A DNA stretch of 64,000 nt from Mesorhizobium sp. (GCA_004017535.1 SAJS01000001.1:372001-436000), one strand, 5' to 3'; positions 1-9,455 are shown, numbered from the stretch's first letter. The notes: generated from the sequence alone by a model not told the origin. Numbers and translations: made by a program.

Positions 1-1
1 C

Positions 2-646
2 TGCGCCACGCTCGACGTGCCGCTCGGGCCGGAGATCGGCCAATGCTGCGGCGGCCGCGTCGAGGTGTCGATCCGCCTCGTCGACGGTTCGCTGGAACAG
101 CAACTGATCGCCAGGGCTGAAGCGGACGAGGCGCAGCTGCCGCATGTCTATCTCTTCGGCGGCGGCCATGTCGGCCAGGCGCTGGCCGCGTCGCTGGCGC
201 TGCTGCCGATCCACGTCGTCGTCGTCGAGACCCGAACCGAGGCATTTGATGGCATGCCGGAAACGGTCGAGACCCGGCTGGCGCCGATGCCCGAAGCCGT
301 GGTGCGCGAAGCGCCGGCCGGATCGGCCTTCGCCATCCTCACCCATGACCATGCGTTGGATTTCCTGATCGTCGCCGAGGCGCTGAAGCGCGACGATACC
401 GCCTATGTCGGCATGATCGGCTCCAGGACCAAGAAGGCCACTTTCAGGAGCTGGTTCCTGAAGTCCGCCGAGGGCAGCGAAGCCCAGTTCGACCGCCTTG
501 TATCGCCGATCGGCGGCAGCGCCGTGAAGGATAAGCGCCCGCCGGTAATTGCCGCGCTCGCCGCCGCCGAGATCATGACGGCGTTGGTGGCGCATGCGGC
601 GCAAATATCTGGCGCGACTGCCGTCGAAAAGGCGATGGCCGGCTGA
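2..646 (+). CDS. xdhC: Xanthine dehydrogenase accessory protein XdhC (5' truncated by window)
   Basis: C-terminal part of XdhC, the chaperone that inserts sulfurated molybdenum cofactor into xanthine dehydrogenase. The reading frame is already open at base 2 (CATLDV, then PLGPEIGQCCGG), so the true start lies upstream of the window. Visible are the GQCCGG segment that closes the N-terminal XdhC/CoxI domain and the Rossmann domain with VYLFGGGHVGQALA, then AILTHDHALDFL and GMIGSRTKKATF. It fits the purine-degradation genes that follow (puuD, guaD); xdhA and xdhB would be expected just upstream. Family call is firm; the length is unknown because of the truncation. Confidence 0.93.
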   Translation, partial: CATLDVPLGPEIGQCCGGRVEVSIRLVDGSLEQQLIARAEADEAQLPHVYLFGGGHVGQALAASLALLPIHVVVVETRTEAFDGMPETVETRLAPMPEAVVREAPAGSAFAILTHDHALDFLIVAEALKRDDTAYVGMIGSRTKKATFRSWFLKSAEGSEAQFDRLVSPIGGSAVKDKRPPVIAALAAAEIMTALVAHAAQISGATAVEKAMAG

Positions 647-785
647 CGTCCCGACTGCAATTCTCGGGGGTAGCGCCGAAGCTGACAGCTATGACTGCCG
701 CTCACAGCTGCTCGTCGCTTTCTTCGTTTCCCAAACCGAGCTGAACCGTGTTTTCTGCGCGCCTGACCAATACGAGGCGAGAGAC

Positions 786-1616
786 ATGGACGTTTTGCGC
801 ATAGCAGCCTTTTCGGACGGCAACACCGGCGGCAATCCCGCCGGCGTGGTGATCGGCGAGGCTTTGCCGGACGCGGCCGATATGCAGCGCATCGCGGCCG
901 AAGTCGGCTTTTCCGAAACCGCCTTCGCGGCGCCCGACGGCGATAGCTGGCGCGTCCGCTACTTTTCGCCGGAGTCGGAAGTGCCGTTCTGCGGCCATGC
1001 CACCATTGCGCTCGGCGCGGCGCTGGTCAGGAAGTTTGGCAACGGGGTCTTCGCGCTGATCCTCAATCAGGCGAACATCACCGTCGAAGGTTTTTGCGAC
1101 GGCGCCAACTTCGCCGCGGCGCTGCAATCGCCGCCGACGCGCAGCCGGCCGGCTTCATCGGAAAAGGCAGGCGAAGCGCTCGCCTTGTTCGGCTATGAGC
1201 CGGGCGATCTCGACCCAGCCCTCCCGCCGGCCCTCATCCATGGCGGCGCCGATCATCTCTTGCTGGCGCTGAACTCTCGTGATGCCTTGGCCGCCATGGC
1301 TTACGACTTGAAGCAAGGCCAGTCATTCATGCGGCGCGAAGGCTTGGTCACGATCCTGCTCGCCTATGCCGAGACGCCTCGCCTCTTCCACACGCGTAAT
1401 CCCTTCGCTTCCGGCGGCATCTATGAGGACCCGGCGACGGGTGCAGCGACCGCTGCCTTTGCCGGCTATCTGCGCGACCTCGGCTGGCCGCATGGCGGCG
1501 CCATCGACATCGTCCAGGGCGAGGATATGGGCATGCGCTCGCGCCTCCATGCCGATATTCCGGCGGCGCCAGGCAGCTCGATCCGGGTGTCCGGAACGGC
1601 ACGGCTAATGGACTGA
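786..1616 (+). CDS. PhzF-family isomerase/epimerase
   Basis: 276-aa protein of the PhzF (diaminopimelate epimerase-fold) family. The start is the ATG after a 139-bp gap; longer upstream readings begin inside xdhC and lack family sequence. Family marks are the N-terminal FSDGNTGGNPAGVV, the acid/base glutamate in FSETAFA (about residue 44), the FCGHATIALG loop, and GIYEDPATGAA near the C-terminus. PhzF itself isomerises a phenazine precursor, but most relatives in bacteria without phenazine genes have unknown small-molecule substrates. No phenazine genes are visible here, so a phenazine role is not supported. Confidence 0.85.
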   Translation: MDVLRIAAFSDGNTGGNPAGVVIGEALPDAADMQRIAAEVGFSETAFAAPDGDSWRVRYFSPESEVPFCGHATIALGAALVRKFGNGVFALILNQANITVEGFCDGANFAAALQSPPTRSRPASSEKAGEALALFGYEPGDLDPALPPALIHGGADHLLLALNSRDALAAMAYDLKQGQSFMRREGLVTILLAYAETPRLFHTRNPFASGGIYEDPATGAATAAFAGYLRDLGWPHGGAIDIVQGEDMGMRSRLHADIPAAPGSSIRVSGTARLMD

Positions 1617-1620
1617 GCTG

Positions 1621-1668
1621 AAGCAATTCCAGGAAAAGTGCGCCGCGGTTTTCCGTCCGGAATTGCGA
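1621..1668 (+). repeat. Short palindromic intergenic repeat, family C (half copy)
   Basis: Starts a few bases after the PhzF stop codon. Arms GCAATTCC and GGAATTGC enclose GGTTTTCCGTC. The same core recurs at 23432, 27376, 39561, 52296, 58361 and 63612. Confidence 0.8.
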
Positions 1669-1679
1669 AACCAAGAATC

Positions 1680-2930
1680 TTAGACCGGCCGCTTCAGACC
1701 GAGATGGCCGCGCAGCGTACTGCCTTCATAGTCCTTGCGGAACAGGCCGCGCCGCTGCAGTTCCGGCACGACCAGTGTCGCAAAGGCGTCGAGCTCGCCC
1801 GGGAACCAGCACGGCATGACGTTGAATCCGTCAGCTGCGCCCCCTTCGAAGCGCGCCTGCAATTCGTCGGCGATCTCTCCGGCCGTGCCGACCATGCGCC
1901 AATGGCCCCGCGCGCCGGCAAAGTAACGCGCCAGCTCCCGGATCGAGAGACCGTCGCGGCGCGCCTGCTCGATCACCAGCGCTTGCCGGCTCTTCATGCC
2001 TTCGCTCTCTGGCAGTTCGGGCAGCGGCCCTTCGATCGGGTAGCGGCCGAGGTCGGAGATGCTGAGATAGCTGGAGAGCAGCGCCACGCCGACATCGTCG
2101 GGAATCAATTCCTGCAGCGCATCGTATTTCGCCTGCGCCTCGGCTTTCGTGGCGGCGACGATCGGCGCTACGCCGGGCATGATCTTCACATCGTCCGGCT
2201 GGCGGCCGTAAGCGGCGACCCGCCCTTTGAGATCGTCATAGAAGGCCTTGGCTTCCTCGAAAGTCTGCGCCGCCGAGAACACGACATCGGCGGTGCGCGC
2301 GGCCAAATCCTTGCCGTCGTCCGAGGCGCCCGCCTGCACCATCACCGGCGCGCCTTGCGGCGAGGGCGGTATGTCGAGCGGGTCTCGCACCGTGAAGCTT
2401 TCGCCATCTGGGCCGGCAGGCTTGCGGTGCCAGAGCCCGGTCGTCACGGTGGCGAACTCGCGCGCCCGCGCATAGCGGTCGGCATGCGGCCGCAAACCCG
2501 TCGCGCCGAAATTCGCGGCCTCGATCGGGCTCGCCGACGTGACGAGATTCCAGCCGGCGCGGCCGCCGCTCAGATTGTCGAGCGAGGCGAACATGCGCGC
2601 CAGGCCGTAGGGCTCGTTGTAGCTGGTCGACGCCGTGGAAACCAACCCGATGCGCTCGGTCCGCGCGGCTAGCGCCGACAACAGGCTGATCGGCTCGAAG
2701 CCGATCGAGCGCGACGTCTGGCTGGCAATGTTGACATTGGCCTCACGCAGGCCGGCGGCATCCTCGCAGAACACCATGTCGAACTTCGCCGCTTCAGCCG
2801 TGCGGGCAAGTTGAATGTAGTGGTCGATGTCGATGCCGGCGGTGACATGCGCGTCCGGATGGCGCCAGGCGGCGATGTGGTGTCCGGTCGCCCACAAGAA
2901 CAGGCCGAGCTTCATCTGGCGCGCGCTCAT
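1680..2930 (-). CDS. LLM-class flavin-dependent monooxygenase (NtaA/SnaA/DszA type)
   Basis: 416-aa bacterial luciferase-like monooxygenase of the nitrilotriacetate/DszA group, which uses FMNH2 from a separate reductase. Recognisable are KLGLFLWATGHHIAAWRHP at the N-terminus, FDMVFCEDAAGLRE, the segment LDNLSGGRAGWNLVTS that is typical of this group, and PVMVQAGASDDGKDLAA. Its ATG overlaps the stop of the upstream LLM gene by 4 bases (ATGA), so the two are translationally coupled. No flavin reductase is adjacent; the nearest FMN reductase-like gene is at 46 kb. The substrate cannot be read from sequence; such pairs often serve sulfonate or xenobiotic oxidation, which is inference. Confidence 0.88.
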   Translation of the reverse strand: MSARQMKLGLFLWATGHHIAAWRHPDAHVTAGIDIDHYIQLARTAEAAKFDMVFCEDAAGLREANVNIASQTSRSIGFEPISLLSALAARTERIGLVSTASTSYNEPYGLARMFASLDNLSGGRAGWNLVTSASPIEAANFGATGLRPHADRYARAREFATVTTGLWHRKPAGPDGESFTVRDPLDIPPSPQGAPVMVQAGASDDGKDLAARTADVVFSAAQTFEEAKAFYDDLKGRVAAYGRQPDDVKIMPGVAPIVAATKAEAQAKYDALQELIPDDVGVALLSSYLSISDLGRYPIEGPLPELPESEGMKSRQALVIEQARRDGLSIRELARYFAGARGHWRMVGTAGEIADELQARFEGGAADGFNVMPCWFPGELDAFATLVVPELQRRGLFRKDYEGSTLRGHLGLKRPV

Positions 2931-3889
2931 TTTGCGCCTCCTGTACCGAGGCCAAGACGGGCGCGCATCGTCGCGCCCTGTTGGCCCCGGCCCGAGAGGC
3001 CGTGGCGCTGGAGCTCCGGCAAAATACGGTCGGTGAAACTCTGAAGTGCAAGGACATCAGCCGGCAAAACAAAATTGAAGTTGTCACAGCCACTCGAGCC
3101 CAGCAAGCCTCGAAGCCTGTCGATGGGAGGCTCGGATCCAATGGCGACCGTCAGCAGCACCTTCGGGGCTTCCGATTTGCGGCCTGCGGCAAGCGCCCGG
3201 CGCCTCAAGTCTGCGGTCACAGCATTGGCAGCGTCGGCCGACTGTTCCGCGATCAGGATGACGTCGGCGACACGGCTTGCGAAATCTCGATCGATTTCGT
3301 TCAAACCGGACATGACCAGCACCGGCGTGTCCTGCGGCGAGCGCGCCACATTGAGCGGCCCGCGCACCGAGAAGAACTCGCCTTTATGGTCGAGCACATG
3401 CATCCTGTCGGGATCGTGGAACCGCCCGCCCGCCTTATCGAACAGCAGGGCATCAGCGTCCCAGCCCTGCCATAACCCCTGTACGACCCCGATATATTCT
3501 TTCGCGCGACGGCGAAAATCGTCATCGGAGAACCCTTCCGGGCGGCTGAAATTCGCCGCCTCGCGCGGGTTTTGCCGCAGCGTGGCATTCCAGCCGATGC
3601 GACCATGGCTGATGATGTCGAGCGACGCAAACCGTCGCGCCAGATTGTAGGGCTGGTGCGCGAGCATCGAGGCGCCGGCCACCAGCCCGATCCTGTCGGT
3701 CACCGCTGCCAGAGCCGCCAGCAGCGTCGTCGCTTCGAATGGGCTGGTTGACGGCTCCCCGGCGGAGTCGGAAATGATGACCATGTCGACGCCCGCCGCT
3801 TCCGCCTTCCCAACGAAGGCACTGATCTGGCCGAAGTCCAGGATGTCTTGTCCTGTAGCTGCGATGTTGAGCGAAACGGCGAAATGCAT
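2927..3889 (-). CDS. LLM-class flavin-dependent oxidoreductase, short form
   Basis: 320-aa luciferase-like monooxygenase, first gene of a coupled pair with the monooxygenase downstream. It shares the group pattern: MHFAVSLNIAATGQD, VDMVIISDSAGEPS, SLDIISHGRIGWNATL, and PVLVMSGLNEIDRDFAS. At 320 residues it is about 100 shorter than its partner. The missing stretch lies between the middle barrel strands and the C-terminal helices, where the partner has a longer insertion. It may be a diverged paralogue acting as a second subunit or on a related substrate. The frame is uninterrupted, so it does not look like a pseudogene. Confidence 0.83.
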   Translation of the reverse strand: MHFAVSLNIAATGQDILDFGQISAFVGKAEAAGVDMVIISDSAGEPSTSPFEATTLLAALAAVTDRIGLVAGASMLAHQPYNLARRFASLDIISHGRIGWNATLRQNPREAANFSRPEGFSDDDFRRRAKEYIGVVQGLWQGWDADALLFDKAGGRFHDPDRMHVLDHKGEFFSVRGPLNVARSPQDTPVLVMSGLNEIDRDFASRVADVILIAEQSADAANAVTADLRRRALAAGRKSEAPKVLLTVAIGSEPPIDRLRGLLGSSGCDNFNFVLPADVLALQSFTDRILPELQRHGLSGRGQQGATMRARLGLGTGGAK

Positions 3890-4006
3890 GTGGCGGCCCT
3901 TCGGTTGCCTTTAAGATCGGGCAGCCTGGCCACCAACCTAGGCCCGTCTTCGCGCAAGACAACCGGGCCGGATGGGCCACGAGCCCGTCACGTGCCGGCC
4001 AGCATC

Positions 4007-4927
4007 CTACTTCCCCGCCAAAATATCCTTGATCAGCCGCTGGCAGCGCTCGGCCATGAAGTCGAGCAGCAGCCGCACCTTCGGGTCCTGCAGCTTCTTG
4101 TGCGGATAGACGGCGGCGAATTGCACCGGCGTCGGCGGCGTCTGGGGCAGGATCACCTTCAGCCGGCGGTCGCGGATGAAGGGCTCGACCTCGAAACGCG
4201 GCTTATTGATGATGCCGCGCCCCGACAGCGCCCAGCCGGTCAGAACGTCGCCGTCGTCTGTGTCGTAGGGGCCGTGCACCTCGAACTTCTGCGGGCCGCT
4301 CGGCGTCTGCAGCGTCCAGACATATTCGCGCGCGCCGGCATAGCGCAGCATCAGACAGTCGTGTTTCCTGCCGATCAGATCCTGCGGCTCGGCGGGCTCG
4401 CCGCGCGCCTCCAGATATTTCGGCGCCGCCACCAGCACGCGTTCGCATTCCATGATGCCGCGCATCCGAAGGCTCGAATCCTCGATAATGCCGAGCCGGA
4501 AAGCGACGTCGATGCCTTCCTTCATGATGTCGACATTGTGGTCGGAGAGCCTGAGTCGCACCTCGATGTCGGGATATTTGTCGTGGAAATCCGGGATGCC
4601 GGAAGCGACCAGCCGCCGTCCGAGGCCGAGCGGCGCCGTCACCCTGATCGTGCCGCGCGGCTGGCCGGAAAGCGCTGCGACCGCGGCTTCCGCCTCGGTG
4701 ATGGCATCCAGCACCTGCTTGGCGCCGGTGTAAAACACCGTGCCGTGCTCGGTCGGCATCAATTGACGAGTCGTGCGGTTGAACAGCCGCACCCCCAGAT
4801 GCTTTTCCAGCTCCTTGATGCGGTTGGAGGCGACGGCGGGAGAAATACGCATGTCGCGCCCAGCCGCCGAAAGATTGCCGAGCTCGACGACGCGGACGAA
4901 GACGGCGATGTTGTCGAGATAGGCCAT
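4007..4927 (-). CDS. LysR-family transcriptional regulator
   Basis: 306-aa LysR-type regulator. The N-terminal winged helix-turn-helix covers about residues 1-60 (NLSAAGRDMRISPAVASNRIKELEKHLG, here split across the helix pair, then VRLFNRTTRQL), followed by the periplasmic-binding-like effector domain with RVTAPLGLGRRLV. It is transcribed divergently from puuD across 132 bp (4928-5059). That gap holds a run of nine T (4973-4981) and probably both promoters, so control of the urate/guanine genes is a reasonable inference. It could instead serve the LLM pair behind it on the same strand. Confidence 0.9.
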   Translation of the reverse strand: MAYLDNIAVFVRVVELGNLSAAGRDMRISPAVASNRIKELEKHLGVRLFNRTTRQLMPTEHGTVFYTGAKQVLDAITEAEAAVAALSGQPRGTIRVTAPLGLGRRLVASGIPDFHDKYPDIEVRLRLSDHNVDIMKEGIDVAFRLGIIEDSSLRMRGIMECERVLVAAPKYLEARGEPAEPQDLIGRKHDCLMLRYAGAREYVWTLQTPSGPQKFEVHGPYDTDDGDVLTGWALSGRGIINKPRFEVEPFIRDRRLKVILPQTPPTPVQFAAVYPHKKLQDPKVRLLLDFMAERCQRLIKDILAGK

Positions 4928-5059
4928 GCGTGGCTCTCAAACGGCTACGAGGGGTAAGCCTAGTATTTTCCATTTTTTTTTGAAAGTCATCGCGCACCTC
5001 GCCTCTTTTCGTTTGCGCTGCACACCGTAAAGTCGCTCTCATCGGCAGGGACGATTTCA

Positions 5060-6286
5060 ATGATGGATTTCGCGATTTTCTGGGACTGGCTGAGCTTCGC
5101 CGTCCGCTGGCTGCATGTCATCACCGGCATCGCCTGGATCGGCTCATCCTTCTATTTCGTCGCCCTCGATCTCGGGCTGCGCCAGCGTCCCGGCCTGCCT
5201 GCCGGCGCCTTCGGCGAGGAATGGCAGGTGCATGGCGGCGGCTTCTACCACATCCAGAAATACCTCGTGGCGCCGGCCGAAATGCCGGAGCATCTCACCT
5301 GGTTCAAATGGGAATCCTATGCCACCTGGCTGTCGGGCTTCGCCATGCTCTGCGTGGTCTACTATGCCGGCGCGGATCTCTTCCTGATCGATCCCAACGT
5401 GCTCAACATCTCGGCGCCGGTCGGCATCCTCTTGTCGATGGCCACCATCGGCGTCGGCTGGATTGTCTACGATCTCCTCTGCCGCTCGCCGCTGGGCAAA
5501 AGCGACACCGGGCTGATGCTGGTGCTTTACTGCGTGCTGGTGTTCATCGCCTGGGGGCTCACCCATCTCTTCACCGGCCGCGCCGCCTTCCTGCATCTCG
5601 GCGCCATCACCGCCACGATCATGTCGGCCAACGTCTTCATGGTCATCATCCCCAACCAGAAGATCGTCGTCGCCGACCTGATCGCCGGCCGCAAGCCGGA
5701 TCCGAAATACGGCAAGATCGCCAAGCAGCGCTCGCTGCACAACAACTACCTGACCTTGCCGGTCCTGTTCCTGATGCTGTCGAACCACTACCCGCTGGCC
5801 TTCGGCACGCAGTTCAACTGGGTCATCGCCTCGCTGGTCTTCATCATCGGCGTGCTGATCCGGCACTATTTCAACACGGTCCACGCGCGCAAAGGCAACC
5901 CGACCTGGACCTGGCTGGGCGCCGCCGTGCTGTTCATGATCATCATCTGGCTGTCGACCGTGCCGAAGGTGCTGACCGGCGAGCCGAAGAAGTCCGCCGC
6001 CTCCGCCGCCGCTCAGGTCTACATCGCCTCGGCCCATTTCCCGGCGGTGCGCGACACCGTGCTCGGCCGCTGCTCCATGTGCCACACGGAAGAGCCGGTC
6101 TATGAAGGCATCTACCATGCGCCGAAGGGCGTGCTGCTCGACACCGACGAGCGCATCGCCGAGCATGCGCGCGAGATCTATATCCAGGCCGGCCGGGCGC
6201 ATGCCATGCCGCCCGCCAACGTCACCCAGATCACCGACCAGGAACGGGCCCTTCTGGTCGCCTGGTTCGAGGGCGCCGGAAAGTAA
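5060..6286 (+). CDS. puuD: Membrane urate hydroxylase PuuD with C-terminal cytochrome c
   Basis: 408-aa membrane-bound urate oxidase of the PuuD type, which turns urate into 5-hydroxyisourate and passes electrons to the respiratory chain rather than to oxygen. The first about 300 residues form eight or so hydrophobic segments (WLHVITGIAWIGSSFYF, LNISAPVGILLSMATIG, SLVFIIGVLIRHYF). The C-terminal domain carries a haem-binding CSMCH (C338, C341, H342) and a likely axial Met at about 383 (HAMPP). It is the first gene of a run with guaD 2 bases downstream, which links guanine deamination and urate oxidation. A second in-frame ATG directly follows the chosen one. Confidence 0.93.
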   Translation: MMDFAIFWDWLSFAVRWLHVITGIAWIGSSFYFVALDLGLRQRPGLPAGAFGEEWQVHGGGFYHIQKYLVAPAEMPEHLTWFKWESYATWLSGFAMLCVVYYAGADLFLIDPNVLNISAPVGILLSMATIGVGWIVYDLLCRSPLGKSDTGLMLVLYCVLVFIAWGLTHLFTGRAAFLHLGAITATIMSANVFMVIIPNQKIVVADLIAGRKPDPKYGKIAKQRSLHNNYLTLPVLFLMLSNHYPLAFGTQFNWVIASLVFIIGVLIRHYFNTVHARKGNPTWTWLGAAVLFMIIIWLSTVPKVLTGEPKKSAASAAAQVYIASAHFPAVRDTVLGRCSMCHTEEPVYEGIYHAPKGVLLDTDERIAEHAREIYIQAGRAHAMPPANVTQITDQERALLVAWFEGAGK

Positions 6287-6288
6287 GC

Positions 6289-7602
6289 ATGACAGCGAAA
6301 ATTCTGCGCGGCCGCACGCTCTCCTTCCTGCGCTGGCCCGAAACGATCGACGACCATTCCGCTTGGCGCTACGAGGAGGATGGCGCCCTGCTGATTGACA
6401 ATGGCAGGATCGTCGCCGCCGGCGCCTATGCGGATGTCTCGAAGAAGGCGGATGCGGGCGTCGAGACGATCGACCATCGTCCGCATCTGATCCTGCCGGG
6501 CTTCCTCGACGCCCACGTGCATGTGCCGCAGATGCAGATCATCGCCTCCTACGGCGCCGAGCTGCTCGACTGGCTGAACAAATACACCTTTCCCGAAGAG
6601 TCGAAGTTCCAGAACGCGCAGCATGGCCGCCGCATCGCGCGGCTGTTCCTCGACGAGATGCTGCGGCACGGCACGACCACGGTCGCCGCCTATTGCTCGG
6701 TGCACAAATCATCGGCGGAAGCCTTCTTCGCCGAGTCGCATGAGCGCAACATGCTCAACATCGCCGGCAAGGTGATGATGGACCGGAACGCGCCGGATGG
6801 CGTGCTCGACACGCCGCAGACGGGCTACGACGATACAAAGGCGCTGATTGCCGACTGGCACGGCAAGGGCCGCCAACTCTATGCCATCACGCCGCGCTTC
6901 GCCATCACCTCGACGCCCGAGCAGATGGAGATGGCCGGCGCGCTCTGCCGCGAGCATCCCGACCTGCACATGCAGACGCATCTGTCGGAGAACCACGCCG
7001 AGATCGCCTTCACCCAGGAGCTTTACCCCTGGTCGCGCGACTACACCGACGTCTATGAGCATTACGGCCTGCTCGGCAAGAAGAGCCTGTTCGGCCACTG
7101 CATCCATCTGTCGGAGCGCGAGGCGGATGCGCTGTCGCACTCGGGCTCGGTCGCGGTGTTCTGCCCGACCTCCAATCTTTTCCTCGGTTCCGGCCTGTTC
7201 GACTTCCAGCGCTATCGCCGGCGCGAGAAGCCGCTCCGGATTGCGGCCGCCACCGATGTCGGCGGCGGCACCAACTATTCGATGCTGCGCACCATGGACG
7301 AGGGCTACAAGGTGATCGCGCTGAACGGCGAGAAGCTGAACCCGTTCCAGTCCTTCTGGCAATTGACGCGCGGCAACGCCGAGGCGCTGTCGGTGGCCGA
7401 CAAGGTCGGCACGCTGGAGGAGGGCACCGATGCCGACATCGTCGTGCTCGATGCCCATGCCACGCCGGCGATGCGGCTCAGGATGGAGACGGTGGAAACG
7501 CTGGCCGAGGAGCTCTTCCTCTTGCAGACGCTGGGCGACGACCGTGTTTTGCGCGAGGTCTATGTTGCGGGCCGTCCGGCCAAGAGCGCGATTGTCGCAT
7601 AG
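6289..7602 (+). CDS. guaD: Guanine deaminase
   Basis: 437-aa amidohydrolase that deaminates guanine to xanthine in the cytoplasm. Metal-binding and active-site motifs are in order: PGFLDAHVHVPQMQ (first two His), HGTTTVAAYCSVH, MQTHLSENHAEI (third His), GHCIHLSEREADAL (fourth His), and ATDVGGGTNYSML with the metal Asp. The length matches the family. It starts 2 bases after puuD, so the two are almost certainly co-transcribed; with XdhC upstream, the enzymes for guanine to xanthine to urate to hydroxyisourate are implied. Confidence 0.95.
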   Translation: MTAKILRGRTLSFLRWPETIDDHSAWRYEEDGALLIDNGRIVAAGAYADVSKKADAGVETIDHRPHLILPGFLDAHVHVPQMQIIASYGAELLDWLNKYTFPEESKFQNAQHGRRIARLFLDEMLRHGTTTVAAYCSVHKSSAEAFFAESHERNMLNIAGKVMMDRNAPDGVLDTPQTGYDDTKALIADWHGKGRQLYAITPRFAITSTPEQMEMAGALCREHPDLHMQTHLSENHAEIAFTQELYPWSRDYTDVYEHYGLLGKKSLFGHCIHLSEREADALSHSGSVAVFCPTSNLFLGSGLFDFQRYRRREKPLRIAAATDVGGGTNYSMLRTMDEGYKVIALNGEKLNPFQSFWQLTRGNAEALSVADKVGTLEEGTDADIVVLDAHATPAMRLRMETVETLAEELFLLQTLGDDRVLREVYVAGRPAKSAIVA

Positions 7603-7677
7603 ATTAAATACGCTGGTCGCTTGACCCCGCGTCAGCCATCGGCCAAAGCGTGCGTCGACATTGACAGGGGAAACGCC

Positions 7678-8181
7678 ATGGCCACCGCCGACGACATCGC
7701 TCTGATCAAGAAACAGGAAGCCACGCTGGTTTTCCCGGCCTTCGACGAGGCCGTCGCCTTCAAGATCGGTTCCGCCATCAGGGATCAGGCGCTGAACGAA
7801 GACCTGCCGATCATCGTCGACATCAGGACCTTCGACCGGCCGCTCTTCTATGCCGCCATGCCGGGCTCCAACGCCTCCAATCAAGACTGGGCGCGGCGCA
7901 AGATCAATGTTGTGAAGCGCTATCTGAGAAGCACCTATCGCCTTGTGCTGGAGCAGCAGCGTCCCGACCGCACCTTCAAGATCGGCGAAGCGCTCGACAT
8001 CGCCGATTACGTGCTCGCGGGCGGCGGCTTTCCGGTCACGGTCAAGGGAGCCGGGGTCATTGGCGTCATCGCCGTCTCGGGCCTGCCGGAGCGCGAGGAT
8101 CATGGTGTCGTGGTCGATGCGATCTGCGCGCATCTGGGCGTCGATGCGAGCAAGCTCAGATTGCCGCCGGAAGACAAATGA
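7678..8181 (+). CDS. UPF0303 / haem-degrading-domain (HbpS-like) protein
   Basis: 167-aa protein of the PF03928 (Haem_degrading/UPF0303) family. The ATG at 7678 was chosen over an earlier in-frame codon because CAGGGGAA lies just upstream and the family sequence begins here (MATADDIALIKKQEATLVF). Other family stretches are PGSNASNQDWARRKINVV and GGGFPVTVKGAGVIGVI. Members bind cobalamin or haem, or have unknown roles in small-molecule catabolism; nothing here decides between them. Its stop overlaps the start of the glycerate kinase gene (ATGA), so the two are coupled and may serve the same pathway. Confidence 0.85.
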   Translation: MATADDIALIKKQEATLVFPAFDEAVAFKIGSAIRDQALNEDLPIIVDIRTFDRPLFYAAMPGSNASNQDWARRKINVVKRYLRSTYRLVLEQQRPDRTFKIGEALDIADYVLAGGGFPVTVKGAGVIGVIAVSGLPEREDHGVVVDAICAHLGVDASKLRLPPEDK

Positions 8182-9437
8182 CCGATCCAAAAACCTTCCT
8201 CACCTCGATCTTCAACGCTGCCGTCGCCGCCGCCGACCCGGAAAAGACGATCCGCAATCATTTGCCGGCGAAGCCCAAGGGCCGCACCATCGTCATCGGC
8301 GCGGGAAAGGGCTCGGCGCAGATGGCGGCGGCCTTCGAGAAGGTCTGGGACGGCCCGATCGACGGCCTTGTCGTCACGCGCTACGGCTATGGCGCAAGAT
8401 GCGAGCGCATCGAGATCATCGAGGCGGCGCATCCGGTGCCGGACGCCGCTGGCCTCGAAGCCTCGCGCCGGCTGCTGGAGAAGGTGCGGGGTCTGACCGC
8501 AGACGATCTGGTGGTGGCGCTGATTTCCGGCGGCGGCTCGGCCCTGCTGCCGTCGCCTGCTCCCGGCCTGACCCTGGCCGACGAGATTGCCGTCAACGAG
8601 GCGCTGCTTGCCTCCGGCGCGCCGATCGCGGCGATGAACACCATCCGCAAGCATGTCTCGACCATCAAGGGCGGACGCCTGGCTGCTGCCGCTCACCCGG
8701 CGCGGGTCGTGTCGCTGGTCGTCTCCGACATCCCCGGCGACAATCCGGCGCTGGTCGCCTCGGGCCCGACCGTTCCCGACACCGGCAGCCGTCAGGATGC
8801 TCTGACCTCGATCGCCGCTTATGGCATGAAGCTGCCGGCCTCGGTCATGGCCCATATCAATTCGTCTGCGGCCGATGCGCCACGCCCCGACGATCCGCGC
8901 TTTGCCGGCAATGAAGTGCATCTGACCGCCTCGGCTGGGGTCTCGCTGGAAGCTGCCGCCGCCGAGGCCAAGCGGCAAGGCATTGAGGCCGTCATCCTGT
9001 CGGATGCGATCGAGGGCGAGGCCCGCGAGGTCGGCGGCGTCCACGCCGCGATCGCGCGCGAAGTGGCGACGCGCAACCGGCCTTTCGCCAAGCCCGTGCT
9101 GATCCTGTCCGGCGGCGAGACGACCGTCACCTTGCGGGCCAAGGGTAAGGGCGGCCGCAACTCGGAATTCCTCCTCGCCTTTGCCATCGGCATCGATGGC
9201 GTCGACGGCATTCATGCCCTTGCTGCCGACACCGACGGAATAGACGGTTCGGAGAACAATGCCGGGGCCTTCGCCGACGGCTCGACCGTGTCGCGCATGC
9301 GCGCGGCAGGCGTCGATGCCAAGGCAATGCTCGCCGGCAACAACGCCTGGACGGCATTTAATGCGGTTGGAGATTTGTTCGTGCCGGGGCCGACCGGCAC
9401 GAATGTGAATGATCTGAGGGCAATCCTGGTTAGGTAG
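8178..9437 (+). CDS. Glycerate 2-kinase (GckA/TtuD, MOFRL family)
   Basis: 419-aa type II glycerate kinase (DUF4147 plus C-terminal MOFRL domain), which phosphorylates D-glycerate to 2-phosphoglycerate; older annotation calls it hydroxypyruvate reductase TtuD. Visible are TIVIGAGKGSAQMAAAFE near the N-terminus, LISGGGSALLPSPAPG, NTIRKHVSTIKGGRLA, and the MOFRL block GGETTVTLRAKGKGGRNSEF. Glycerate arises from glyoxylate, an end product of allantoin degradation, so the gene fits a purine-catabolic run that begins with puuD. Start overlaps the preceding stop (ATGA). Transcription ends in a repeat-bearing 278-bp gap. Confidence 0.9.
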   Translation: MTDPKTFLTSIFNAAVAAADPEKTIRNHLPAKPKGRTIVIGAGKGSAQMAAAFEKVWDGPIDGLVVTRYGYGARCERIEIIEAAHPVPDAAGLEASRRLLEKVRGLTADDLVVALISGGGSALLPSPAPGLTLADEIAVNEALLASGAPIAAMNTIRKHVSTIKGGRLAAAAHPARVVSLVVSDIPGDNPALVASGPTVPDTGSRQDALTSIAAYGMKLPASVMAHINSSAADAPRPDDPRFAGNEVHLTASAGVSLEAAAAEAKRQGIEAVILSDAIEGEAREVGGVHAAIAREVATRNRPFAKPVLILSGGETTVTLRAKGKGGRNSEFLLAFAIGIDGVDGIHALAADTDGIDGSENNAGAFADGSTVSRMRAAGVDAKAMLAGNNAWTAFNAVGDLFVPGPTGTNVNDLRAILVR

Positions 9438-9455
9438 CGCGGAGCCCCACAGAGG

